Shown piece by piece: positions 33,449-41,688 of a DNA stretch of 64,000 nucleotides (position 1 is the first letter of the stretch; every line of letters begins with the position of its first letter). The notes below the pieces were generated by a model. That model did not search any database and had not been told where the DNA came from. It saw only the letters and a list, made by a program, of their open reading frames with translations. Source of the stretch: Rhizobacter sp. Root404. GTDB lineage: Bacteria > Pseudomonadota > Gammaproteobacteria > Burkholderiales > Burkholderiaceae_C. The DNA is taken from the NCBI RefSeq assembly GCF_001425865.1, contig NZ_LMDS01000004.1, positions 251,515 to 315,514 of the forward strand, read 5' to 3'. A program made the translations under genes and the position numbers.

Positions 33449-33487
33449 CGCGGGGGCCCCGGGGGCGCCGCGCGGGATCGGGCGCCG

Positions 33488-33528
33488 TTGATGGGGCTCA
33501 ATTCGCGCCCGGGTGCTTCGATCACCAT
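33488..33528 (+). promoter_or_regulatory. FNR-type box and -10, BON protein gene
   Basis: TTGAT-GGGG-CTCAA (33488-33501) lies 21 bp upstream of CACCAT (33523-33528), which keeps the A2 and T6 of a -10 element. This pair points to the BON gene at 33605. Confidence 0.6.
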
Positions 33529-33604
33529 CGTCGGACACGGGCCGCCATCGGCGCAGCGCGCTCGCGCCACACGATCGACGCGCCGCCGTACCGAAGGACA
33601 GGAC

Positions 33605-34261
33605 ATGAAGACAGACGTGCAGTTGAAGAAGGACGTGACGGCCGAACTCGATTGGGACCCGTCGATCAACGCCACCCGGGTCGGTGTCGCGGTCAAGGAC
33701 GGTGTGGTCACGCTGACCGGGCACCTCGACACCTATGCCGAGAAGTACGCTGCCGAGAAGGCGACGCAGCGGGTGCAGGGCGTCAAGGGCATCGCGGTGG
33801 AGATCGACGTCACGCTCGATCCGAGCCACCAGCGCAGCGACACCGAGATCGCCGCCGCCATCGAGGCGGCCTTCAAGTGGAGTGCCCTGGTGCCTGCCGA
33901 CCGCATCCAGATCATGGTCGAGAAGGGCTGGGTCACGCTCCGGGGCGACGTCAGCTGGGAGTACCAGCGGCGCGAAGCGGAGCGAGCGGTGCGACCGCTG
34001 ATGGGCGTGGTGGGCGTGAGCAACGGCATCACGCTGAAGCCGGGCGTCGTTCAAGCCAACGTGGCCCACCGGATCCGCGAGGCGCTGGTGCGCCACGCGG
34101 AAGAGGCGGCCCGGGGCATCGAGGTCAAGGTCGCCGGCGCGTCGGTCACCCTCAGGGGATCGGTGGCTTCCTGGAGCGACGTGAGCGCCGCCTCGTCGGC
34201 CGCGTGGGCCGCACCCGGGGTCACCAGCGTGATGAACGAACTCAAGGTGCAGCCGTCCTGA
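33605..34261 (+). CDS. BON-domain protein, three BON repeats
   Basis: A 218-residue protein made of three BON modules (about residues 3-70, 78-145 and 148-216), each with the V-x-L-x-G-x-V core (V-V-T-L-T-G-H-L, W-V-T-L-R-G-D-V and S-V-T-L-R-G-S-V). There is no signal peptide, so it may be cytoplasmic, although BON proteins usually bind membranes or phospholipids and protect against osmotic shock. A paralogue of the same length and domain order is at 44336. AAGGACAGGAC provides a ribosome site. It is preceded by an FNR-type box with correctly placed -10. Confidence 0.9.
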   Translation: MKTDVQLKKDVTAELDWDPSINATRVGVAVKDGVVTLTGHLDTYAEKYAAEKATQRVQGVKGIAVEIDVTLDPSHQRSDTEIAAAIEAAFKWSALVPADRIQIMVEKGWVTLRGDVSWEYQRREAERAVRPLMGVVGVSNGITLKPGVVQANVAHRIREALVRHAEEAARGIEVKVAGASVTLRGSVASWSDVSAASSAAWAAPGVTSVMNELKVQPS

Positions 34262-34271
34262 CACGGCGGCG

Positions 34272-34706
34272 CTACGGCACCAGCAGGACAGGATGACCGG
34301 CCAGGCACAGGACGCGCTGTGCCACCGAGCCGGGCACCAGGCTCCCGCCGCCGACGGCATCGCTTCCGTGTGCGCCCATCACGATCAGGTCGACCCCCTG
34401 CGTGGTCGCCGCGCGCACGATCTCCTGCGCCGGTGGGCCTTCGAGGGCCAGCATGCCGTGCAGCGACACGCCGCATCCAAGTGCGCGCGATTCCGCCTCC
34501 TGCAACAACCGGTGCTGCGCGCGCCGCTGCGCGGCCTTGAAAGCGTCGCGGTGCTCCGCCGGCATCTCGCCCGCGGAGGGCGCGCTGCCGAGCACGTTGA
34601 CCAGCACGATCTTCAGCGGCACGCCGCGCCGCGTCCATTGGCCCAATGACTCGATCGGCTTCAACGACTGCGCGGAGCCGTCGACCGCGACGAGCAGCTT
34701 CAGCAT
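34272..34706 (-). CDS. Universal stress protein UspA family
   Basis: A 144-residue USP. It starts M-L-K-L-L-V-A-V-D-G-S and ends with D-L-I-V-M-G-A-H-G-S-D-A-V-G-G-G-S-L-V-P-G-S and V-L-L-V-P; the G-x2-G-x9-G-S ATP motif is recognisable. ATG at 34706 lies six bases after GGAGG and is preferred to a GTG two codons earlier. It follows the FNR-type regulator gene on the same strand by 39 bases and is probably cotranscribed with it, placing the USP under the regulator's own promoter. Confidence 0.88.
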   Translation of the reverse strand: MLKLLVAVDGSAQSLKPIESLGQWTRRGVPLKIVLVNVLGSAPSAGEMPAEHRDAFKAAQRRAQHRLLQEAESRALGCGVSLHGMLALEGPPAQEIVRAATTQGVDLIVMGAHGSDAVGGGSLVPGSVAQRVLCLAGHPVLLVP

Positions 34707-34745
34707 GGTCACCCTCCTCCGGTCATTCCAGCCCCGCGCGCGGTC

Positions 34746-35564
34746 TCACGCGGCGCGCCGGGCCGCGCAGGTCAGTTCCTTGCGGCTCGCGTCGTCGATC
34801 TGGCGGCGCGTGCCCAGCGAGAAGTGCCGCAACTGTTCCATGTCGACGATCCGCACTTCGCGGTTGGCGACGGCCACCAGCCCCCAGGCGGCCAGCGCGG
34901 TGAACGAGCGACTGACCGTCTCGTGCGCGACCCCGAGGTAGCTGCCGATGTCCCGGCGCGTCATGCGCAGCACGAAGCGGCTCGGCGACTGCCCGGACTC
35001 GAGCATCCGGTGCGACAGGTTGAGCAGGAAGCGCGCGAGGCGCACTTCGGCCGCGACCGCCGCCATCACGTCGGCGATCTCCCCTTGCCGCACCAGCGCC
35101 TCGCTGACGGCGCGGTGGATCACGCGCGCCAGCACCGGGCAGGTGTCCAGGCGACCCTGCAGGCCCTGCACGCCGAGCACGAACACGCTGGAGTCCTCCA
35201 GCGCGATCGCCTCGGTCGGGTGGGCCGCGGCGCAGACCGCGTCGAAGCCGAGCACTTCCGCCTTGCCGAAGAACCCGAGCACCTGTTCGTAGCCGTCCAG
35301 ACCCGTGTGCAGGGTCTTGAACGTGCCGCTGCGGACGAAGTAGATCGAATGGGCCGGCAGCCCCTCGCGGAACAACGCCTCGCCGGTGCCCACGCGACGG
35401 ATCAGGAGGGGGATGTCGGGGACCGCGCGCTCCTCGGTGTTCACGCACATCAGGCGCAGGAGATCGGCGAGCGCGCTGCGCCCGTCCGATGCGCCATCGG
35501 GGGGCGGCAGCAGCTTGATGTGGCGGCCCGGGGACGGGTCGGCGATGGCGCGGAGTGGGTTCAT
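34746..35564 (-). CDS. FNR/FixK-type transcription regulator
   Basis: A 272-residue Crp/Fnr-family activator. An effector beta roll (V-G-T-G-E-A-L-F-R-E-G, then I-Y-F-V-R-S-G-T-F-K-T), a long dimer helix and the HTH T-R-R-D-I-G-S-Y-L-G-V-A-H-E-T-V-S-R are visible. The E-x-x-S-R recognition residues are those of FNR, which read TTGA half-sites. The N-terminal cysteine cluster that holds the oxygen-sensing iron-sulphur centre of FNR is absent (only one Cys in the first 70 residues), so it is closer to FixK or DNR types. It is the best candidate to bind the many TTGA-N8-TCAA-like boxes in this window. Confidence 0.88.
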   Translation of the reverse strand: MNPLRAIADPSPGRHIKLLPPPDGASDGRSALADLLRLMCVNTEERAVPDIPLLIRRVGTGEALFREGLPAHSIYFVRSGTFKTLHTGLDGYEQVLGFFGKAEVLGFDAVCAAAHPTEAIALEDSSVFVLGVQGLQGRLDTCPVLARVIHRAVSEALVRQGEIADVMAAVAAEVRLARFLLNLSHRMLESGQSPSRFVLRMTRRDIGSYLGVAHETVSRSFTALAAWGLVAVANREVRIVDMEQLRHFSLGTRRQIDDASRKELTCAARRAA

Positions 35565-35790
35565 AGCAGGTCCGACGGAGTGGCATTCGTTCGATGGCCC
35601 GAGAATGGCACCCGGGCGTCGCGACGCCAATCGGAAGGCCAGCGCACTTGGCCCCGAGATGCGCCGACGGCCCTTCCGGACTTCGTTCTGTTCCGTTCAG
35701 GCTTTTCCGAACGCCTGCCCGCTTCCCGATGACGGCAGACCCGAATTTTCCCGGGTGACGCCGGCGGGGAACGTCCCTAAGCTTTGAATG

Positions 35791-35804
35791 TTGATCTTTG
35801 TCAA
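35791..35804. promoter_or_regulatory. FNR/FixK box between regulator and response regulator genes
   Basis: TTGAT-CTTT-GTCAA is one of the best sequence matches to the FixK/FNR consensus here. It lies 55 bases upstream of the response regulator gene and 226 bases upstream of the divergent FNR-type gene. Unlike most other sites it has no TAnnnT at 21-22 bp on either strand, so its mode of action may differ. The rest of this 295-base gap shows nothing else clear. Confidence 0.6.
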
Positions 35805-35859
35805 CTGAGCGAGTGATTCCGCACGTCGCCGCCGTGTCTGGCGGCCCTACCCTCGGCCC

Positions 35860-36582
35860 ATGGACGCGTATGTATCACTCAACCCCCCGCGATCCGGCCG
35901 CCCGCGTTCATTGCTGCTGGTCGACGACCACACCATCGTCCGCGAAGGCATCAAGCGCATCCTCGAGCCGCTCGCGGACTGGGTGGTCACCGAAGCGGCG
36001 ACCGCCTTCCAGGCGCTCGACCGCCTGCGGCAGACGCCGTTCTCGCTGGCGATCGTGGACCTGTCCATGCCGGGGATGCCCGGGCTCGAACTCATCCGCC
36101 GGATGAAAGCCGCCTATCCGACGATGGCCGTGATGGTGCTGAGCATGCACGCCGAGGAGCAGTACGCGATGCGTGCGTTCAAGGCCGGCGCGAACGGTTA
36201 CCTGACCAAGGACAGCGCCGCCTCCGAACTCGCGGCGGCGGTCGCCAAAGTCGCCGATGGCGGGTCCTATGTGACGGCCAGCCTGGCCGAGCGACTGGTG
36301 CAGCAACTCAGCGGCGTGGCGCGCGCGCCGCGTCACAGCACCTTGTCGGACCGCGAGCTCGATGTGATGCACCGGATCGTCGCCGGCGAGCGCCTGACCG
36401 ATATCGCGGAGGCGCTGCACCTGTCGGTCAAGACCGTCAGCACCCACAAGAGCCGGATTCTCGAGAAGCTGCAGCTCCCGAACTCGGCTTCCCTGATCCG
36501 CTACGGGCTCGAGAACGATCTGGGGTCCGAGGATTCGGGATTCGGAGCGTCCGCCCGGTCGACGCCCGACGGCGACACCTGA
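35860..36582 (+). CDS. NarL/LuxR-type response regulator
   Basis: A 240-residue two-domain regulator. The receiver has the acidic pair D22-D23, phospho-acceptor Asp67 (A-I-V-D-L-S-M-P), the Thr/Ser switch in V-L-S-M-H and Lys117 in Y-L-T-K-D. The C-terminal LuxR-type HTH reads L-S-D-R-E-L-D-V-M then I-A-E-A-L-H-L-S-V-K-T-V-S-T-H-K-S-R-I. The neighbouring kinase gene starts 24 bases later in the same direction, so they form a two-component pair. An FNR/FixK-type box lies upstream. Confidence 0.93.
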   Translation: MDAYVSLNPPRSGRPRSLLLVDDHTIVREGIKRILEPLADWVVTEAATAFQALDRLRQTPFSLAIVDLSMPGMPGLELIRRMKAAYPTMAVMVLSMHAEEQYAMRAFKAGANGYLTKDSAASELAAAVAKVADGGSYVTASLAERLVQQLSGVARAPRHSTLSDRELDVMHRIVAGERLTDIAEALHLSVKTVSTHKSRILEKLQLPNSASLIRYGLENDLGSEDSGFGASARSTPDGDT

Positions 36583-36606
36583 CGGTCGACCGTCACCGCC
36601 CCGTTC

Positions 36607-38580
36607 ATGCTCGACAAGCGCCACCTGCCCGTCCGACGTCACGCGCAGGTGCGTGGGGTCGCGACGCGCAGCAGAGGCGGGGCGACGCTCGCGCGCAATC
36701 ACGCGCTGATCCACGACATCGTCGGCTCGGCGAGCGTGGGCATCATCACCACGGACTCGCGGCAGCGGATCCTCACCGTCAACCCCGCCGCCTGCGCGAT
36801 GTTCGGCTACCCGGCCGATGAGCTCCTGCAGAGCCCGTTGGCGCGCCTGATGCCGGAGCGCCACCGCGCGGGCCACGAATCGGATGTGCAGCGCTTCGGC
36901 CTCGAAGGCCCCGCACCGCGCCAGATGGGCCGCGAGCGCGACGTCATGGCGCTGCGCGCCGATGGCACGGAGTTTCCGGTCGATGTCGCGATCTCGCGCG
37001 TGAAGATAGGCAGCGAGCACGTTTTCACCGCGGTGCTGCGGGACATCTCCGATCGTCGGCATGCCGAAGAGGCGTTGCGCCAGAGCGAGGCGTCACTGCG
37101 GCGCCTGCTGCAGGCACTTCCCGAGGCCGTGCTCGTCATCCGCCACGACCGCATCGCCTTCGTCAACCGTGCCGCCGAGCTGCTGCTGGCGCGTGACGAA
37201 CCGCATCTGCTGCAAGCCGAGTTGCTCGCGCTGGTCCACCCGCGCTCGGCCGACCTGGTGCGCTCGCACCTGCTGAAGCCGGAAGACCAGACACCCGCGG
37301 CGCCGGTCATGCGCATTGAGCTCCTGCGCCCGGACGGCGCGGTGCGCGTCGTGGAGGCCGCCTCGACTCGCTTCGAGGAACAGGTGCAGGGCGCGATCGT
37401 GCTGGTGCTGCGCGACACCACCGAGTTGGCGCAGGCCCGGCAGGCCCTGGCGGAATCGCACGCCACCTTGCGCCGGCTGATCGCCGCGCAGGACCGGGTG
37501 CAGGAAAACGAGCGCAGGCGCATCGCCCGCGAACTGCACGACGACCTGCAGCAGGCACTCGCCGCGATCCGCATCGACATCACCGCGGCCGCGAACCGCA
37601 TCGCGCCGAGCCTGCCCGACGTGGCGCATCTGCTGCAGGAGACGGGCGAGCTGGCCGGCACCGCGATGGAATCGACGCGCCGGATCATCAACGACCTGCG
37701 GCCGCAGATGCTCGAGGACCTGGGGTTGATCGATGCGCTCGAGGCGCTGCTTTCGCAGTTCCGCCGGCGCTTCCGGATCGAATGCGTCTTCGGCGGAACC
37801 GACGACGGCCCGCCCTCCTCGCCGCTGCCCTCCGCGCTGGCCACCTGCCTGTATCGCACGGCGCAGGAGGCGCTCGGCAACGTGGCCAAGCACGCCCATG
37901 CCGGCCGGGTCGAGGTGACCTACCGGCGCGCCCACGACGGCGAGATCCTGCTGCGGATCCGCGACGACGGCCGCGGCACGGCGACCGCGGTGCCGCGCCA
38001 TCCCGCCTCGTTCGGCATCCTGGGGATGCAGGAACGGGTGCTGGCGGTCGGCGGGACGCTGACCGTCACGAGCACGCCGGGCATCGGCACCACGGTCGAC
38101 GTGTTCGTGGCCGGCCCGTCCGAGACGCGCACGGCCGGTCCGGCGCCGTTGCTGCTTGCGCCGGCAGCGACCCCGACGCCGACGCACCTGTTGCCCGCGA
38201 TCATCGAGGCACTCGGCGGCAACGTCGCGCTGATCGACAGGACGGGCACGATCTCGCTGGTCAATCGGGCGTGGTGCGCGTTCGCCGCGCAGGGCGGCGA
38301 CCCGGAGATGCGCGGTTGCGGGCCTGGCGTCAACTACCTGGACGTGTGTCGGCGCAGCGCGGCCAGCGATCCGCTGGCCCGGGTCGCACTGCGCGGCATG
38401 ACCGACGTGCTGGACGGCCGGGCGCCCGACTTTTCGATGGAGTACCCGTGCAACTCGCCCACGCAGGCCCTCTGGTTTCGCATGCACATCGCACCGATCG
38501 ATGCGCGCAACTTCCTGGTCACGCACGTGAACCTGGATCGGATGCGCGGCAGTGCGTCAGGCGGCATGGCCGCCGTGTAG
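36607..38580 (+). CDS. PAS sensor kinase, NarX/UhpB type, with C-terminal PAS-like domain
   Basis: A 657-residue soluble kinase, partner of the preceding NarL-type regulator. Two PAS domains (about residues 35-155 and 160-285) precede a HisKA_3 dimerisation domain with His311 in A-R-E-L-H-D-D-L-Q-Q and an ATPase ending in G-I-L-G-M-Q-E-R. Beyond the ATPase is an extra PAS-like domain (about 525-645; H-L-L-P-A-I-I-E-A-L-G-G-N-V-A and Y-L-D-V-C-R-R). The same unusual tail occurs in the kinase at 49014-52352. PAS ligands (haem, flavin) cannot be read with certainty. Confidence 0.92.
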   Translation: MLDKRHLPVRRHAQVRGVATRSRGGATLARNHALIHDIVGSASVGIITTDSRQRILTVNPAACAMFGYPADELLQSPLARLMPERHRAGHESDVQRFGLEGPAPRQMGRERDVMALRADGTEFPVDVAISRVKIGSEHVFTAVLRDISDRRHAEEALRQSEASLRRLLQALPEAVLVIRHDRIAFVNRAAELLLARDEPHLLQAELLALVHPRSADLVRSHLLKPEDQTPAAPVMRIELLRPDGAVRVVEAASTRFEEQVQGAIVLVLRDTTELAQARQALAESHATLRRLIAAQDRVQENERRRIARELHDDLQQALAAIRIDITAAANRIAPSLPDVAHLLQETGELAGTAMESTRRIINDLRPQMLEDLGLIDALEALLSQFRRRFRIECVFGGTDDGPPSSPLPSALATCLYRTAQEALGNVAKHAHAGRVEVTYRRAHDGEILLRIRDDGRGTATAVPRHPASFGILGMQERVLAVGGTLTVTSTPGIGTTVDVFVAGPSETRTAGPAPLLLAPAATPTPTHLLPAIIEALGGNVALIDRTGTISLVNRAWCAFAAQGGDPEMRGCGPGVNYLDVCRRSAASDPLARVALRGMTDVLDGRAPDFSMEYPCNSPTQALWFRMHIAPIDARNFLVTHVNLDRMRGSASGGMAAV

Positions 38581-39201
38581 GTGCGACTCGAACCAGCTGG
38601 CCGACAGCGCGGCCACGCTGTCGATCGCGCCGGGGCCTTCGAGCGTTCGGGACAGGCCCGGCAGGATCTCGAAGCGGCGCACGCAGTGCAGTTGCCGGTA
38701 GGCGACCCGGTTGACCTCGATCAGGTGCCGATCCTCGGAACCGACGACGAACAGCGTCGCGGCCTCCAGTTCCGACAGGCAGTCGAGCGCATGGTCCGGG
38801 CGACCGGCATGGAACACCAGCCCGGCGACCTGGTCCGAGCGCACCGCCGCCGCGATCACCGCTGCGGCGACGCCCGAGCCGGCGGCCGACAAGCCCTTGG
38901 CCAGGTCGCGCGTCGACCGGTGCGCCACCGTCCAGTCGAGCACGTCGGCGATCCGGCGGCCGGCGCGATCCTGATCGACCGGCCACCCCGCGTCGGACGG
39001 CCCGAAGCGCGCCGGGAACCTGAACGTCGCGATGCCGCGCTGGCGACAGGCCCTCGCAATGCCTTCGGAGAGGTCGTCACGCGACCCGCTGGCGCCGCCG
39101 GGCAGGATGACGACCAGCGACCGGGCGCCCTCGGGAATCGACAGCAGCCCGCGCCACCCGGGCGGGCCCGGTGGCTTCGGTCCGTTCCGCAGCACGACCA
39201 T
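38557..39201 (-). CDS. Alpha/beta hydrolase-like protein with degenerate triad
   Basis: A 214-residue protein of the small alpha/beta-hydrolase group often found fused to or beside phosphoribosyltransferases. The fold is clear (L-V-V-I-L-P-G-G-A-S-G-S, D-V-L-D-W, L-F-V-V-G-S-E-D, E-V-N-R). Where relatives have G-A-S-T-G as nucleophile elbow this protein has A-A-G-S-G, and where they have the catalytic His in A-T-H-L-F it has L-S-R-T-L. Only the acid (D in S-E-D) is kept. It may be a binding or regulatory protein. Its 3' end overlaps the convergent kinase gene by 24 bases, and glgC lies 10 bases upstream on the same strand. Confidence 0.8.
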   Translation of the reverse strand: MVVLRNGPKPPGPPGWRGLLSIPEGARSLVVILPGGASGSRDDLSEGIARACRQRGIATFRFPARFGPSDAGWPVDQDRAGRRIADVLDWTVAHRSTRDLAKGLSAAGSGVAAAVIAAAVRSDQVAGLVFHAGRPDHALDCLSELEAATLFVVGSEDRHLIEVNRVAYRQLHCVRRFEILPGLSRTLEGPGAIDSVAALSASWFESHLHGGHAA

Positions 39202-39211
39202 GCCGGGCCGC

Positions 39212-40453
39212 CTACGATCCTGCCGCGAGCATGCGCGCCGTCACCAGCGTGATTCCCTCCGCGGTGACCGTGAATCGGGCGCGGTCCTCGCCGGGATGGA
39301 TGCCGATCCGGATGCCGTCGGGCAGGACGCAGCCCTCGTCGACGATCACGCGTCGCAGAACGACCTGGCGCCCGAGAGTCACCCCCGGCAGCACGACCGA
39401 CTCCTCGATCATGCTGCGTTCGCCGATCGCGAAGCCCGGGTAGAGCACCGAGCGGCGCACGTGGCCGCCGCGCACCACGCCCCCGCCGTACAACAGCGAG
39501 TCCTCGACCGTGCCGCCTTGGCCGCGGTCGTCGGGCACCCAACGCGCGCCGGCCAGCGGCGCGACATCGCCGCGGACCGGCCAGGCGGGATCGACGAGGT
39601 CCAGGCGCGGCGCCGACCCCAGCAGGTCCATGTGGGCCGACCAGTACGCGCCGGGCGAGCCGATGTCGCGCCAATAGCCCGCGAAGCCATGCCCGAACAC
39701 GCGGCAGCGCGCCACCAGCGCCGGCAGCAGATCGCGCCCGAAGTCGTGAGACGACTGCGGGTCCGCGGCATCGCGCGCCAGTTCGCGCCAGAGCAGTTCC
39801 GCGCGGAAGACGTAGACGCCCATGCTCGCGACCGTCCAGCCGGGCGTGCCGGCCGTCGACTCCGCCCGACCCGGCTTCTCGCAGAACGCCCGCACCCGGC
39901 CGTCCTCGTCGCGCCGGACGACCCCGAACTCGCACGCGCGATCGACCGGCACATCGACGCAGCCCACGGTCACGTCGGCGTCGCGGCGGACGTGTTCGTC
40001 GAGCATTGCGCGGTAGTCCATCTTGTAGAGGTGGTCGCCTGCCAGAACGACGACCCGTTCCGGCGCGTTGGCGCGCAGGATCTCGGCGTTCTGGTGAACC
40101 GCGTCGGCGGTGCCGCGGTAGCCGCCGTCGTCGGACTCTCGCGCGGTGAAGACCTCGACCGAATCGGCCTGGAACGGGGACGGGAACGTCCAGGCCCGGG
40201 CGATGTGCCGCGTCAGCGTGTGCGATTGGTACTGGGCCAGGACCCTGACGTGCCGCAGCCCCGAGTTGAAGCAGTTGCTGAGCGTGAAGTCGATGAGCCT
40301 CGACGAGCCGCCGAACGGAACCGCGGGCTTGGCGCGCATGTCGGTGAGCTCGCGCAGCCGGGTTCCGCGCCCGCCGGCAAGCACCACGGTGCAGGCCGAC
40401 GACAGCAGGGCATCCCGCGTCTGGGCGGAGGGACCGAAAAGGGCGGGTCTCAT
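39212..40453 (-). CDS. glgC: Glucose-1-phosphate adenylyltransferase
   Basis: A 413-residue enzyme that makes ADP-glucose from ATP and glucose 1-phosphate for glycogen synthesis. The N-terminal V-L-A-G-G-R-G-T-R-L-R-E-L-T nucleotide loop, K-P-A-V-P-F-G-G, L-A-G-D-H-L-Y-K-M-D-Y, E-F-G-V and a C-terminal left-handed beta-helix are present. Glycogen synthase and branching enzyme genes are not in the window. It is divergent from an alcohol dehydrogenase gene with a degenerate FNR-type box between, and it may be cotranscribed with the following hydrolase-like gene. Confidence 0.95.
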   Translation of the reverse strand: MRPALFGPSAQTRDALLSSACTVVLAGGRGTRLRELTDMRAKPAVPFGGSSRLIDFTLSNCFNSGLRHVRVLAQYQSHTLTRHIARAWTFPSPFQADSVEVFTARESDDGGYRGTADAVHQNAEILRANAPERVVVLAGDHLYKMDYRAMLDEHVRRDADVTVGCVDVPVDRACEFGVVRRDEDGRVRAFCEKPGRAESTAGTPGWTVASMGVYVFRAELLWRELARDAADPQSSHDFGRDLLPALVARCRVFGHGFAGYWRDIGSPGAYWSAHMDLLGSAPRLDLVDPAWPVRGDVAPLAGARWVPDDRGQGGTVEDSLLYGGGVVRGGHVRRSVLYPGFAIGERSMIEESVVLPGVTLGRQVVLRRVIVDEGCVLPDGIRIGIHPGEDRARFTVTAEGITLVTARMLAAGS

Positions 40454-40506
40454 GGGCAGGCCTTCGATGAGAGCGACGATGGTCCGACAGGCGGGTGCGC
40501 AACCCA

Positions 40507-40547
40507 TTGAGCAAACGCAACAAGCGCGGCACCCCGACGCCGATGCT
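40507..40547 (+). promoter_or_regulatory. FNR-type box between glgC and adh
   Basis: TTGAG-CAAA-CGCAA (40507-40520) has one perfect and one altered half-site. To the right GATGCT (40542-40547) lies at 21 bp, towards adh; to the left GACCAT on the minus strand (40484-40479) lies at 22 bp, towards glgC. One site may serve both genes. Confidence 0.45.
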
Positions 40548-40589
40548 CTGCCCGGAGGCCGCCGCCCGACGGCCACGGAAAGGCCGTGC

Positions 40590-41582
40590 ATGCAGGCGAT
40601 GGTGCTGAACCGGATCGGCGAGCCGCTGAAGTGGACCGAGCTGCCCGACAAGGTGCCCGGGGCCGGGGAGATTCGCGTCCGCGTGGAGGCCTGCGGCGTC
40701 TGCCGCACCGACCTGCACCTGATCGACGGCGAACTCGCCGACCCGACGCTGCCGGTCATTCCGGGCCACGAGATCGTCGGCCGTGTCGCCGCGATCGGCA
40801 CCGGCGTCGAGGGCCTCGCGCTCGGCGACCGGGTCGGCGTGCCGTGGCTGGGGCACACGTGCGGCACCTGCCCCTACTGCGCCGCGCAGCGCGAGAACCT
40901 TTGCGACCATCCGACCTTCACCGGCTACACGCGCGACGGCGGCTATGCCACCGCGGTCGTCGCGGATGCGCGCTACGCCTTCGCGCTGCGGGGTGGCGCG
41001 GCGCAACGGCCGGCCGCGTCGCTGGCACCGCTGATGTGCGCCGGCCTGATCGGCTGGCGGGCGTTGAAGCTGGCCGGGCCGGGCCGGCGCCTCGGGCTCT
41101 ACGGCTTCGGTGCCGCCGCACACCTCGTCGCGCAGGTCGCGGCCTGGCAAGGGCGCACCGTCTGCGCGTTCACCCGCGCCGGCGACGTCGAGTCCCAGGC
41201 CTTCGCGCGCGAGTTGCAGGTCGACTGGGCCGGCCACGCAGGCGACGCGCCGCCGTGGCCGCTGGACGCCGCGATCATCTTCGCCCCGGCCGGCGAGCTG
41301 GTCCCAGTGGCATTGCACGCGGTGGCCAAGGGCGGCCGCGTGGTGTGCGCCGGCATCCACATGAGCGACATCCCCGCCTTCCCCTACGAACTGCTGTGGG
41401 GCGAGCGCCAGCTGCTGTCGGTGGCGAACCTGACCCGCGCGGACGGCGCCGAGTTTCTCGAACTCGCCGCCCGCATCGGGCTCGTCGCCAGGACGACCGA
41501 CTATGCCCTGGCGGATGCGAACCGGGCGCTGGCGGATCTGTGTGCCGGCCGCGTCCAGGGCGCCGCGGTGCTGATCCCTTGA
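40590..41582 (+). CDS. Zinc-dependent alcohol dehydrogenase
   Basis: A 330-residue medium-chain dehydrogenase. Catalytic zinc ligands are in A-C-G-V-C-R-T-D (Cys38) and P-G-H-E (His60). The structural zinc cysteines are in C-G-T-C-P-Y-C-A-A-Q-R-E-N-L-C. The usual G-x-G-G-x-G cofactor loop is atypical (Y-G-F-G-A-A-A-H). It probably interconverts a short alcohol and aldehyde with NAD(P) during fermentative growth. GGAAAGG provides the ribosome site. The stop codon lies inside the FNR-type box of the following Hsp20 gene. Confidence 0.9.
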   Translation: MQAMVLNRIGEPLKWTELPDKVPGAGEIRVRVEACGVCRTDLHLIDGELADPTLPVIPGHEIVGRVAAIGTGVEGLALGDRVGVPWLGHTCGTCPYCAAQRENLCDHPTFTGYTRDGGYATAVVADARYAFALRGGAAQRPAASLAPLMCAGLIGWRALKLAGPGRRLGLYGFGAAAHLVAQVAAWQGRTVCAFTRAGDVESQAFARELQVDWAGHAGDAPPWPLDAAIIFAPAGELVPVALHAVAKGGRVVCAGIHMSDIPAFPYELLWGERQLLSVANLTRADGAEFLELAARIGLVARTTDYALADANRALADLCAGRVQGAAVLIP

Positions 41583-41619
41583 TCAGCCTCAATCCCGATC
41601 GGGATCGGCTTCCTAGACT
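41579..41619 (+). promoter_or_regulatory. FNR-type box and -10 of hsp20
   Basis: TTGAT-CAGC-CTCAA (41579-41592) is followed after exactly 21 bp by TAGACT (41614-41619). The predicted start of transcription is near 41626, 63 bases before the Hsp20 gene. The box overlaps the stop codon of adh. This is among the clearest examples of the set. Confidence 0.72.
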
Positions 41620-41688
41620 GATCGAAGCCGAGGTCATGGGACCGGCACCGATTGTTCCCGTCACACCAACCTGTCCAAGGAGAGACTC

